A DNA stretch of 64,000 nt from Bryobacteraceae bacterium (GTDB taxonomy: Bacteria; Acidobacteriota; Terriglobia; Bryobacterales; Bryobacteraceae): positions 2,984,001 through 3,048,000 of the forward strand of contig BPGD01000001.1 of assembly GCA_026002855.1 (NCBI GenBank), in the 5' to 3' direction. Positions 33,884 through 42,594 of the stretch are shown here, piece by piece. Position numbers and translations under genes: made by a program. The notes under the pieces are model-generated. The model was not told where the DNA came from. It searched no databases and was given only the letters and a program-made list of their open reading frames with translations. The number at the start of each line of letters is the position of its first letter. The stretch's first letter is position 1.

Positions 33884-35062
33884 TCATTCTGCCGCGGCCA
33901 GGCAGCGGCGGACCGTTTCTAGCAGTTCGGCCGCGTGGATCGGCTTCGTGAGGAACGCCGCCATGCCGCGCTGGCGGCAGAGGTGCCGGAGCTGGATCGA
34001 CATCTCCGCCGTCAGGGCCAGGACGGGCGTGCGCTCATAGCCGGGAATCCGGCGCAGCCGTTCGAGGGTTTCCAGCCCGTCCATGCCCGGCATGAACAGA
34101 TCCATCAGCACCAGCCCGTAGCGTCGTTCGGCGGCAGCGGCGAGGGCGGAGGGGCCGTCGGCGCAGCAGTCCACGCGGTAATCACCTTTGGCCAGCACAG
34201 CGCGCAGCACCCGCTGGCTCACCGGGTTGTCATCGACCACCAGAATCAGGTTGTCTGGCTCCGGGGCGCCGCTCTGTTCTTCATGGACGCGCGCCTCGGG
34301 CAGACGAACCGGGACACGAGCCATCAGCCGCACCGCCCCGGCTGCTTCCTCAAAATCCAGCTTCCCCTGCATGAGCAGAGTGACGCGGCGGGCCAGCGCG
34401 AGGTCGAGCGCGAGGCTGTGGAACTGGCCCACCGAGCTGGCCTGTTCGGCCTCGAACTCCTCGACCAGCTTGCGGAGCGCCTCCACCGGCAGCCCGTTGA
34501 CGCACTCCAGCGTGAGGGCGAGATGGATCTGCCCGGGCTGGCTGGACGGCTCCACTTTGGTGCCGACGAAAACGCCGCCGGTGGAGACGGTGCGCATGGC
34601 GTACCGCAGCAGCAGGTGCAGCAGTTGCGCCAGGCGACGCGCATCGCCGTGCACGATGCGCGGCAGGATGGGATCCACAATCCAGCGCAGGTCGAGCCGC
34701 CGCTGCTCGGCCGTGGCGATGAATTCCGCCATCACGCTCTGGAGCGTCTCCTGGAGATCAAATTCGGCCTCGTCGAGCTGCGAACAGCCGTTGACCAGCG
34801 ACGTATACTCCAGCGTGTCGTTCAGCAGGCTGAGCAGGCTGTTGGCGGACTCGCGCGCCATCAGCGCGTAGTCACGCTGTTCATCGTCGAGCTTCGTTTC
34901 CAGCAGCAGGTCGATGGCGCCCAGCACGCCGCTCAGCGGGGTGCGGATCTCGTGGTTCAGGCTGGCCAGCAGTTGCAGCTTCTGTCCACCGCTGCCCCTT
35001 TCGGGCCGCGCTCCAGGCTTCGGACTTGCCGTGCCGGTCGTTTCCAGATGCTTCTGCGTCAT
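33884..35062 (-). CDS. Hybrid histidine kinase/response regulator with degenerate ATPase domain
   Basis: A 392-residue protein: HisKA with H37 in LNHEIRTPLSGVLG, a HATPase-like region (about 130-255), and a C-terminal receiver with D277-D278, phospho-acceptor D321 (LMDLFMPGMDG), T351 and K373. The ATPase region lacks recognisable N and G boxes: the N-box position reads LLLRYAMRTV and no DxGxG is present. Kinase activity is therefore doubtful, while the receiver looks functional. There is no sensor domain or membrane segment, so it is cytoplasmic. AGGAG lies about 15 bases before ATG 35062. It may act as a phosphatase, scaffold or phosphorelay intermediate. Confidence 0.82.
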   Translation of the reverse strand: MTQKHLETTGTASPKPGARPERGSGGQKLQLLASLNHEIRTPLSGVLGAIDLLLETKLDDEQRDYALMARESANSLLSLLNDTLEYTSLVNGCSQLDEAEFDLQETLQSVMAEFIATAEQRRLDLRWIVDPILPRIVHGDARRLAQLLHLLLRYAMRTVSTGGVFVGTKVEPSSQPGQIHLALTLECVNGLPVEALRKLVEEFEAEQASSVGQFHSLALDLALARRVTLLMQGKLDFEEAAGAVRLMARVPVRLPEARVHEEQSGAPEPDNLILVVDDNPVSQRVLRAVLAKGDYRVDCCADGPSALAAAAERRYGLVLMDLFMPGMDGLETLERLRRIPGYERTPVLALTAEMSIQLRHLCRQRGMAAFLTKPIHAAELLETVRRCLAAAE

Positions 35063-35161
35063 GCAGGGCGCGAGGCTCCTCTTTCCAAATCGGCAGGGGA
35101 TGAGGCGTACTTTACTCCGGACGCCGGCGGTCCGCAGACGCAGGTGCCGCAAGCCCGCCGG

Positions 35162-36028
35162 TCAGTCCTCGCTGCGGAAGAAGCCGCCCAGCGACTCGAG
35201 CGGCGTCCGTTCGTCGCCGCCCGCCTGGCCCGGGGCCAGCTCGCGGCGCAGCTTTTCGAGTGTCAGGCTCTGGATCACCACGCGGCCTGGTCCCCGCAGC
35301 GTGGCCAGGAACAGGCCCTCGCCGCCGAAGATGGCCGTCTTGATGCCGCCGGCGAACTGGACGTCGTAATCGACGCCCTCGTCGAAGGCCACAATGCAGC
35401 CGGTGTCCACCTGAATCACTTCGCCCGGGCCGAGCTGGAACTCGATGAAGTCGCCGCCGGCGTGAATGAACGCCACTCCGGGCCCGGTGATCCGTTCAAG
35501 GATGAACCCTTCGCCGCCGAACAGCCCCGCGCCGATCCGCTTCACAAAGGCGATATCGACGCGTGTGCTCGCCTGCGCGCACACGAAGCTGTCCCGCTGG
35601 GCGATGATCGACTGGCCGGCCTTCAGGTCGAAGGCCTGAATCCGGCCCGGGTACGAGCCGGCAAAGCCCACCTCGCCCGGCGCGGTGGCGCGGAAGTAGG
35701 TCCAGAACAGCGACTCGCCCATCAGCTTCCGCTTCACCGCGCCCCAAAGTTTTTCTCCCAGGGACTGGCCGGACATCCGGCTCTCCCAGGCGACCGAAGC
35801 CGTCTTGTACACCATCTTGCCCGCCTCGGCGAAGACTTCCTGCCCGGGACGCAGCCGGATGCGAACCACCTGGAGATTGTCGCCCTGAATCGTGTAGTCC
35901 AGCGGCTCCGCCGTCTCGTAGCCGAACGGATGCGCCGCCACCGGGGCGGCGCCCATGGGAGCGCCGCAGCGCGCGCAGAAGCGCGCCGTCTCCGGCGCCT
36001 CAGCGCCGCAACTGGTGCAATATGGCAT
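35162..36028 (-). CDS. AIM24 family protein with N-terminal zinc ribbon
   Basis: A 288-residue protein. Residues 4-21 hold a zinc ribbon (C4-x2-C7 and C18-x2-C21). The rest is the AIM24 (TIGR00266-like) beta-rich domain with repeated glycine-rich motifs such as GLFGGEGFILERITGPGVAFIHAGG and IFGGEGLFLATLRGPG. The family is widespread; its molecular role is not settled. AGGAGG 8 bases before ATG 36028 fixes the start; the much longer open frame upstream is antisense to the neighbouring exported protein. Confidence 0.87.
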   Translation of the reverse strand: MPYCTSCGAEAPETARFCARCGAPMGAAPVAAHPFGYETAEPLDYTIQGDNLQVVRIRLRPGQEVFAEAGKMVYKTASVAWESRMSGQSLGEKLWGAVKRKLMGESLFWTYFRATAPGEVGFAGSYPGRIQAFDLKAGQSIIAQRDSFVCAQASTRVDIAFVKRIGAGLFGGEGFILERITGPGVAFIHAGGDFIEFQLGPGEVIQVDTGCIVAFDEGVDYDVQFAGGIKTAIFGGEGLFLATLRGPGRVVIQSLTLEKLRRELAPGQAGGDERTPLESLGGFFRSED

Positions 36029-36115
36029 GAGAGAACCTCCTGCTGAGAGAAACTGGAACCATGGAACTGCGGCGCAACGCCCGTCCGGCAGCGCCCGTCC
36101 ATGACTCGAACGCCC

Positions 36116-38356
36116 ATGATACGCAAATCCACACTTGCAAGTTCCCTGGCCGTCTGGCTGGTCTTTGCCCTTTCGGCGGACGCCCGCACGGTGGCGGCCA
36201 TCTGCGGCACCGCCCGCGGGCTCCGCTCCATTGCGCCCGCCGAGCACTTGGCCCAGCAGCGTCTGCTGCGCCGTGCCAGGATGGCCGTGCGCGATGCGGC
36301 CGCGCCGCTTGCGCGCGACTACGGCCACATCGCCGTCATGGACTCGCGCGGCGGCGTGGTCATGGAGCCCAATCCATTCAACCTCGTGGGCCGCAGCATT
36401 GTCTTCGAGCCCGCCGGTTCGCAGCCGGCCTCCTACCGCGTCGCCGCCGCTCCGCAGACCTTCGACGCGCAGGCCGCCGCGGCCGGCCAGCCGCTCGACG
36501 GCCTTGGCGACGACGACTTCCGCGCCGTCGACCTGCCCTTTGACTTCCCGTATTATGGCCAGACCTACCGCAGCCTGCTGGTTCACTCCGATGGCAACAT
36601 CACCTTCGGCCGCGCCGATGCGGAATCGTCTGCGCGCAGCCTGGGGCGCTTCGTCGCAGGCCCGCCGCGCATTGCGCCTCTGTTTGCCGACCTCGACCCG
36701 ACGCGCGGCGGCACGGTCCGGGTGCGGCTCGAGACCGCCCGCGCCGTCATCACCTGGCAGGACGTGCCCGAATTCCGCGACTTTGGCACGGGGCCGCGGC
36801 AGAGCGTGCAGGCGGTGCTCATGAGCTCCGGGCGCATCGAGTTTCACTACCTGTTGGCGTCGCCCTCGGCGGCCGTGGTTGGCATCGCGCCGGGCTACCT
36901 GCAAGGATCGGTGGAGATTATCGACTACGATGCTCCGCCCCCGGGGCAGGTCGCCGGGGCCATTGCCGAACGCTTCGGCAGCGAACGCGCCCTCGACGTT
37001 GTACGAATCGCCCAGCGTTTCTATGAGACGCACGAGGACGCCTATGACTACCTGGTGATCTTCAACTCGCTGGAGATCCCCGCCTCTTCGGGCGCGCTGG
37101 CCTACGAGGTGACCGTCCGCTCCAATACCACGGGCATTGGCGACACGGCCACCGACCAGGGATACATGTACGGTTCGCCGTGGCGTCTTCAGGCGGTGAT
37201 GAACATGGGGCCGCTCAGCCAGTATCCGCGCGACCCCAACCAGCCGGTGGGCCTGCGCGGCCGCATCACCGGCGACACGCCGCTCTCGATCCTCGGCCAT
37301 GAGGCGGGCCACCTCTTCCTGGCGCTGGCGAGCGTGCGCGACCCGGCTTACGCCCCCGATGAGCGCCCCATGCTCGGCGCGCAACTGGCCCACTGGAGCT
37401 TCAAGTTCAACTCGGAGGCGTCGCTGCTGGAAGGCAACCGCATTGTCGACAACGGCAACGCCACGTATCTGACCACGGCGACGGTGGAAGGCTTTTCGCC
37501 GCTGGACCAGTATCTGATGGGGCTGCGGAACCCCGCTGAGGTGCCGCCAACGTTCTATGTCGATGACCCGGGCGTCAGCCGCACGAGGCTGCCCCAGACA
37601 AACGTCCCGCTGCGCGGCGCGCGCCGGGATGTCACCATGGACGCGCTGATCGCCGCTGAAGGCCCCCGCACGCCGGACGAGACCGTTTCCCAGCGCCTCT
37701 TCCGCTTTGCTTTCATCCTCATCACGCCCCCGGACACGGAGCCGACGCCGGAGCAGCTCGAGCAACTGGAGACCTACCGCACGGCCTTCGAGCCGTATTA
37801 TCACCGCGCCGCCGGCGAACGCGCCTGGGCGGGAACCACGCTGCACCGCATGCTGCGTTCGAGCCTCTGGCCGGCGGCTGGCGGCGTCGTTGGCGAGCCT
37901 GTGCCGGTGAAGGTCTCCATCGCCCGGCCCCTCGACCGCGATCTGCGCATCGGTGTCTACGCCTCCAGCTTCATCAGCGCTCCGCCGGACATCGTGATTC
38001 CCGCCGGAGAGACCTCCGTTGAATTCGCCCTGCAGGGCGCCGCAGCCGGCGTGGCCGACGTCTACATTTACGCCGATGACCCGGACTTTGAGGTCATGCA
38101 CCAGAAGCTCGACGTCAAGCCGGCGCGCGCCGACGTTCAACTGGTGGACTACTGGCGCGGCGATGGCCTGCTGGTGCTGCGGACCACCGATCGAAACCGC
38201 ATCCCATATCCGGGGCTGCCGGTGCGGATCGAAGGCATCGACAGGCCGGTGATCACCGACCGCGGCGGCTTCGTCTGGCTGGCCTGGGATGAAGCCACGC
38301 CCGTTACGGCCTGGATTGACGGCGCGCCGTCGACGCGCATCACTGTCCGGCCGTGA
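36116..38356 (+). CDS. Exported protein with NIDO-like domain and HEAGH motif
   Basis: A 746-residue secreted protein starting MIRKSTLASSLAVWLVFALSADA (ATG 36101 would add 5 residues). Residues about 130-260 resemble a nidogen (NIDO) domain: DLPFDFPYYGQTYRSLLVHSDGNI and RIAPLFADLDPTRGG. Farther on is H395-E-A-G-H399 (ILGHEAGHLFL), an HExxH motif suggesting a metallopeptidase. The third ligand is not certain. The C-terminal about 180 residues look like one or two beta-sandwich domains. I would call it a putative secreted metallopeptidase or adhesin. It is convergent with the NHL protein gene. Confidence 0.75.
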   Translation: MIRKSTLASSLAVWLVFALSADARTVAAICGTARGLRSIAPAEHLAQQRLLRRARMAVRDAAAPLARDYGHIAVMDSRGGVVMEPNPFNLVGRSIVFEPAGSQPASYRVAAAPQTFDAQAAAAGQPLDGLGDDDFRAVDLPFDFPYYGQTYRSLLVHSDGNITFGRADAESSARSLGRFVAGPPRIAPLFADLDPTRGGTVRVRLETARAVITWQDVPEFRDFGTGPRQSVQAVLMSSGRIEFHYLLASPSAAVVGIAPGYLQGSVEIIDYDAPPPGQVAGAIAERFGSERALDVVRIAQRFYETHEDAYDYLVIFNSLEIPASSGALAYEVTVRSNTTGIGDTATDQGYMYGSPWRLQAVMNMGPLSQYPRDPNQPVGLRGRITGDTPLSILGHEAGHLFLALASVRDPAYAPDERPMLGAQLAHWSFKFNSEASLLEGNRIVDNGNATYLTTATVEGFSPLDQYLMGLRNPAEVPPTFYVDDPGVSRTRLPQTNVPLRGARRDVTMDALIAAEGPRTPDETVSQRLFRFAFILITPPDTEPTPEQLEQLETYRTAFEPYYHRAAGERAWAGTTLHRMLRSSLWPAAGGVVGEPVPVKVSIARPLDRDLRIGVYASSFISAPPDIVIPAGETSVEFALQGAAAGVADVYIYADDPDFEVMHQKLDVKPARADVQLVDYWRGDGLLVLRTTDRNRIPYPGLPVRIEGIDRPVITDRGGFVWLAWDEATPVTAWIDGAPSTRITVRP

Positions 38357-38394
38357 TTGCGGGGCGCGGCCGCGTTTTTCCCTGCCCGCCCACG

Positions 38395-41300
38395 CTACCG
38401 TTTGATGCTGATGATGGCTGTCTGCCGGTAGGTCCTGCTGTTGAGCAGCAGATTGTTGCTGGACATGCTGCGGTAGATGACGGCAAAACCATAGTTGCCG
38501 TCGGCGGCCACCTGCGGCACGCGGATCCTCACTCGCCAGACGCCGGGCTGGTCCGGATCGAGCGTGGAGCTGACGACCGGCGCAGACACGGCGCCCGACT
38601 GAAACAGCACGAAGGCCTGGACATCCGGCACGGGCACCTCTCCGCCTGGCGCCTCGCCGTCTTCCGGAAGTCCGTCGATGCGCCCCGTGCCGGTCAGCCA
38701 GACCGTCAGCTCCTCACCCACTTTGGCGGGATTGGAAGGGCTGTTCGCCGTGCCATTCTGATTGGTGGCGCGCGCCTGGCCCTGCGTGGCGGGCGCGGAA
38801 TCCTCGATCAGTACCGCCGGCGAGGCGTTGAACATCGCCACGTATCCGTGGGAAAGAATCTCTTCCGTGGAACGCCGTCGCACGAGGAATTCGGCCGCGC
38901 CGGCCGCCGGAGCGCTCTTCGGCACGAGCAGACGGATCGTGCCCCCGTCCACGCGGAACAGCGGGGCCGGCGTGCCATCGACCAGCACCTCGATATCGCC
39001 CAGCTCCCGGGGCAGCGGGGTTCCTGCGGCGGCCTGGCGGGAATCCGTAAAAGTCACGCCCGGCGCCGAAAGCTGCACGATCGTGTTCGGGGCGACGCGC
39101 GGAAAGCCGTTGGCGCCATTGATCACGTCGTGGAGCGGGAAGTGCATCGTGATGCGGTGAGCCGCATCGGCCACCATCAGGCTTCCGTTCCGCCCAGGCA
39201 GCAGGGAGCGCGGGCCGTACGTCGTGAAGCCGTAATTGAAGGCCGCGTCGCCTGTCAGCGCGAGGGTTTCAAACGCCGGATAACGAAGCACGCGGCTGTC
39301 CTGCGCGTCGGCGATCCAGATGTCGCCGTTGCTCCGGTCCACGGCAATGAACACAGGTGTTACACGCCGGTTGTTGGCGTTCAGGTCCAGCGCCAGGCCG
39401 GGGCCGCTGCCATCGCCGAGGAACTCGGCCCGGTCGAAGACAAGCAGGCGGCGGTTGTTCGTGTCGGCGACGTAGATGCGCTCCTGGCCGTCCACGGCCA
39501 CGCCCATGGGCAGATTCATTTGCGTGAGCTCGCTGCCAGGCGTGGCGGATTCCCCATCCGGCTGGCCGAGGACCAGCGCCGCGTCCTGCCCGTTCTCAAA
39601 CGGCGGGTTGAAGACGAGCACGCGATGGTGGGCGAGGTCTGCCACCACCAGGCGGCCATCGCCAGTGAACGCCAGACTGACGGGCCGGTAGAGCCGGTTC
39701 CGCTTGGGCTCGCCGGTCGCCGGTGTCTCAAAGTCCGGCTGACCGAGCACGAGATCCGCCGTCTGGCGCTGGTCCCAACGGTCGAAGGGCCGGGGGAAAC
39801 GAAGCACGCGGCCGTTGCCCATGTCTGCCACCCAGACGTTGCCTTCGGCATCCACAGCCACTGCGGAGGGCAGCAGCAGCCCCTCGGCGGTTGGCGTGGC
39901 CGGGTTGTTGGTCGGGGAGTTGACCAGGCTGCGCGTCAGTCCCACCTGGCCGATGACGAGGTCGGCCGTCTGCCCGAACTGGAACCGCCGGGCATCCCAG
40001 AAGGCGAGCACCCGGTTGTTGCCTGTATCGGCAATGTAGAGGTGCGGCGGCTCGTCGGGATTGTCCGGGTAATGGATGGCCATCGCCGGGCCAACGCCCA
40101 GCTCCACCACCTGATTGCCGGCGAGCAGGCGGATGGAGCCGGCGCTGATTTCGCGGCCCTCGATGAGGTTCGGTGACCGCAGCGCGAACTCGAGTTGCCC
40201 GAGCACGGCTTCGGCCGGCAGCGGCGTGTGGTTGTCCGGGTCGTAGGGATGGATCAACACGCGGTGGTTGCCCCGGTCGACGAGGAACATGCGCCCCGCA
40301 GCGAAGGTGCCGCCCGCCGGGCCCTGGAAGGACTGGTCCGTCGGTTCGGCGTAGCCCCAGCGGTTGGGCGTGCCGTGATAAAAGTCGTCCTGCCCGAAAA
40401 CGGCCGTCATCGGCGGAGAGATCTGACCAGACTCGGGGTCTTCCGGAGGCCAGGCCGACACCGGATCAAAGCGGACAATGCGGTTGTTGTAGGTATCGGC
40501 GACAAACAGATAGTCGTCGGCCACCCACAGGCCCTGCGGGCCGCCCGCCAGGATCACCGCGGATCCGCTCACGGCCAGGTTGAATCCGAATGTGTAATTG
40601 TTCACCGTGGGTGGCGCGGTATCGCCCTGGCGCAGGATGTAGATCCCCAGGATTCGCGAGGCCGCCTTGCCGTTTTCAAACGGCGGCTGCCAGACGAGAA
40701 CCCGCGCCAGGTCGTCGGCGAAAAAGAGATTCCCCTGCGAGTCGAAGGCCAGTGGCCCGCCGAAACGGATGCTGGCGCGCTGGAGCCGGTCGCCGCGTGC
40801 CGGGTCGGCCCGGCCTGGATTGGCAGTCGCGGTAGTAAAGTCCGGTTGCCCGAGCACCAGGTCGGCGGCGATCTCCGCCCCATCGCTGCCCGTATTGGAT
40901 GGACCGCTGACGGCGGAGGCCGGGTAGCGCAGAATGCGGTGGTTGCCTGCGTCGGTGAACCAGAGGTTGCCCTCAGCGTCAAAGGCGAGCGAGACGTTCT
41001 GGACGCCCCCGATGGAGGCGGCGTTGGTCTTGATGGTGGCGGCCGAGGGAGCGGCGCTCGCACTGCTGCTGCGGTTGGCCAGGTTGCTGCGCAAGTTGGG
41101 CTGGCCGATAACGAGATCGGCGACCACTGGTTCGCCTTCGGGCTGTTCAAACGGCTTGGGGTAGCGAAGGATCCGGTTGTTGCCCGCATCGGCGACGAAG
41201 AGGTTCCCGTTGCGGTCTACCGCCACGGCGGTGGGAGCGTACAGAGCGCTCGAGAAAGCCTGCGAGACAGTGATGTTGATCGGCGCCGTGGAGGAGAAAT

Positions 41301-41634
41301 CTCTCTGGCCGATCACCAGGTCAGCCGGGGCGCCGGTGGTAAGTGCCGTCGCGCCCCGCCACGCCAGGACGCGGTTATTGGCCGTGTCGGCGACGTAGAG
41401 GATGGGCGGATCCGCAGAAAGATCGACGGTGACGCTCGTCGGCCGGAACAGCCCGCGCGCATCCGGCAGATTGGGGGTGTTGGCCGATGGAGCGGCCAGC
41501 GCGTCGAGACTGCGGGGCAACTGCGCCTGGCCAAACACCTTCGCGGGCAGCGGGTTCAGCACCGTCTGCCCCGGAAGGCTCCACGCCAGCATCGACAGCG
41601 CAGCCAGCGTCATTGCCTGAGCCAATCGTTCCAT
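38395..41634 (-). CDS. Large exported NHL-repeat protein with TIGR03437-like C-terminus
   Basis: A 1079-residue secreted protein with a signal peptide (MERLAQAMTLAALSMLAWSLPGQ). Most of it is NHL-type beta-propeller repeats with the pattern LYVADTxNNRVLxW / VADAGNNRILRYPKP, alternating with DLVIGQPDF segments; I see well over ten units, enough for two propellers. The C-terminal about 230 residues match the beta-sandwich module common in Solibacter-type secreted proteins (ATNQNGTANSPSNPAKVGEELTVWLTGTG). GGAGGAGG before ATG 41634 fixes the start. It probably binds ligands or proteins at the cell surface. Confidence 0.85.
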   Translation of the reverse strand: MERLAQAMTLAALSMLAWSLPGQTVLNPLPAKVFGQAQLPRSLDALAAPSANTPNLPDARGLFRPTSVTVDLSADPPILYVADTANNRVLAWRGATALTTGAPADLVIGQRDFSSTAPINITVSQAFSSALYAPTAVAVDRNGNLFVADAGNNRILRYPKPFEQPEGEPVVADLVIGQPNLRSNLANRSSSASAAPSAATIKTNAASIGGVQNVSLAFDAEGNLWFTDAGNHRILRYPASAVSGPSNTGSDGAEIAADLVLGQPDFTTATANPGRADPARGDRLQRASIRFGGPLAFDSQGNLFFADDLARVLVWQPPFENGKAASRILGIYILRQGDTAPPTVNNYTFGFNLAVSGSAVILAGGPQGLWVADDYLFVADTYNNRIVRFDPVSAWPPEDPESGQISPPMTAVFGQDDFYHGTPNRWGYAEPTDQSFQGPAGGTFAAGRMFLVDRGNHRVLIHPYDPDNHTPLPAEAVLGQLEFALRSPNLIEGREISAGSIRLLAGNQVVELGVGPAMAIHYPDNPDEPPHLYIADTGNNRVLAFWDARRFQFGQTADLVIGQVGLTRSLVNSPTNNPATPTAEGLLLPSAVAVDAEGNVWVADMGNGRVLRFPRPFDRWDQRQTADLVLGQPDFETPATGEPKRNRLYRPVSLAFTGDGRLVVADLAHHRVLVFNPPFENGQDAALVLGQPDGESATPGSELTQMNLPMGVAVDGQERIYVADTNNRRLLVFDRAEFLGDGSGPGLALDLNANNRRVTPVFIAVDRSNGDIWIADAQDSRVLRYPAFETLALTGDAAFNYGFTTYGPRSLLPGRNGSLMVADAAHRITMHFPLHDVINGANGFPRVAPNTIVQLSAPGVTFTDSRQAAAGTPLPRELGDIEVLVDGTPAPLFRVDGGTIRLLVPKSAPAAGAAEFLVRRRSTEEILSHGYVAMFNASPAVLIEDSAPATQGQARATNQNGTANSPSNPAKVGEELTVWLTGTGRIDGLPEDGEAPGGEVPVPDVQAFVLFQSGAVSAPVVSSTLDPDQPGVWRVRIRVPQVAADGNYGFAVIYRSMSSNNLLLNSRTYRQTAIISIKR

Positions 41635-41733
41635 TACACCCGTCCTCCTCCGGTTCTGGTTCAAACCCACCATATCACGGATTACTCAATCCCTGTCAGT
41701 AACTTTCGGCCCATCCGGGCCAGAACCAAAGGA

Positions 41734-42594
41734 ATGGTACACTCGTACTTGACCCCCCGGGAACCGACCTTGGGCATACCGCGCATCTGCGCCGTCAGCT
41801 ACCTGAACACGGCACCGCTGGTCTGGGGCCTGCTCCACGGCCCGCAAAAAGGGCGCGCGGAGCTCTCCTTCGCCGTGCCGTCCGAGTGTGCCCGGCGCGT
41901 GGTGGCGGGCGAGGCGGATCTGGGCATCGTCCCCGTGGTGGAGATGGATCGCCACGGGCTCCAGCCCGTAGGCGACCTATGCATCGCCTGCCGCGGGGAG
42001 GTACGCAGCATTCTGTTGTTTGCCCGGCGTCCCTGGGCCGAGATCCGCGTCCTGGCGACCGACACCGGCTCGCGCACCTCCGTTCAGCTTGCCCGCATCA
42101 TCCTGCGCGAGCGGTTCGGCGTGGAGCCGGAAATTCAGCCCATGCCGCCGGAGCTGCCGGCGATGCTGGCCGCCGCCGATGCGGCGCTCCTCATCGGCGA
42201 CGCGGCGCTCTCGGTGGAGCCCGAAAGCACCGGCACGGCCTGGCTGGATCTCGGCCAGGCCTGGCTGGAACTCACGGGGCTGCCGATGGTTTTTGCTGTC
42301 TGGGCCGGGCGGGTGCCGGGGCCTGAGTCCCTCAGAGAGATCCTGGAAGAATCTTTTTCTTACGGCCTTGCTCATCTTGACGATATCATCAGGAAAGAGG
42401 CCGCCTCCCGCGGTCTGTCGAGGGAGCTGGCCTCACGTTACCTGGAGCAAAACGTCACCTGGCGGCTCGGTGCGCAGGAGCGTGCCGGCCTCCAGCGTTT
42501 CCTTTCCGCGGTGCGGGCGCTCAACGGGGCGTGCGCCGGGGAGGTTGCCGATGATGACGCAGAAAGAAGCCGCCGAGCTGTTCCGCAGCGATGA
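41734..42594 (+). CDS. mqnA: Chorismate dehydratase (futalosine pathway)
   Basis: MqnA dehydrates chorismate to 3-enolpyruvylbenzoate, the first step of menaquinone synthesis by the futalosine route. The 286-residue protein shows ICAVSYLNTAPLVWGL near the start, VPSECARRVVAGEADLGIVPVVE, TDTGSRTSVQLARIIL and LLIGDAAL, all typical of the MqnA periplasmic-binding-protein-like fold. ATG 41734 and TTG 41770 are both possible starts; the TTG aligns better with relatives, the ATG is the more usual codon. The 3' end overlaps mqnC by 44 bases. Confidence 0.88.
   Translation: MVHSYLTPREPTLGIPRICAVSYLNTAPLVWGLLHGPQKGRAELSFAVPSECARRVVAGEADLGIVPVVEMDRHGLQPVGDLCIACRGEVRSILLFARRPWAEIRVLATDTGSRTSVQLARIILRERFGVEPEIQPMPPELPAMLAAADAALLIGDAALSVEPESTGTAWLDLGQAWLELTGLPMVFAVWAGRVPGPESLREILEESFSYGLAHLDDIIRKEAASRGLSRELASRYLEQNVTWRLGAQERAGLQRFLSAVRALNGACAGEVADDDAERSRRAVPQR

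Noticed and set aside
36029-38140. Upstream extension of the AIM24 frame
   Set aside because: Antisense to the NIDO/HEAGH gene; the AIM24 protein has a strong ribosome-binding site at 36028.
41655-41667. GGTTCAAACCC-like T-arm
   Set aside because: No acceptor, D or anticodon stems around it; it lies in the leader of the NHL protein gene.
40195-41733. Upstream extension of the mqnA frame
   Set aside because: Antisense to the NHL protein gene and low in protein-like character.
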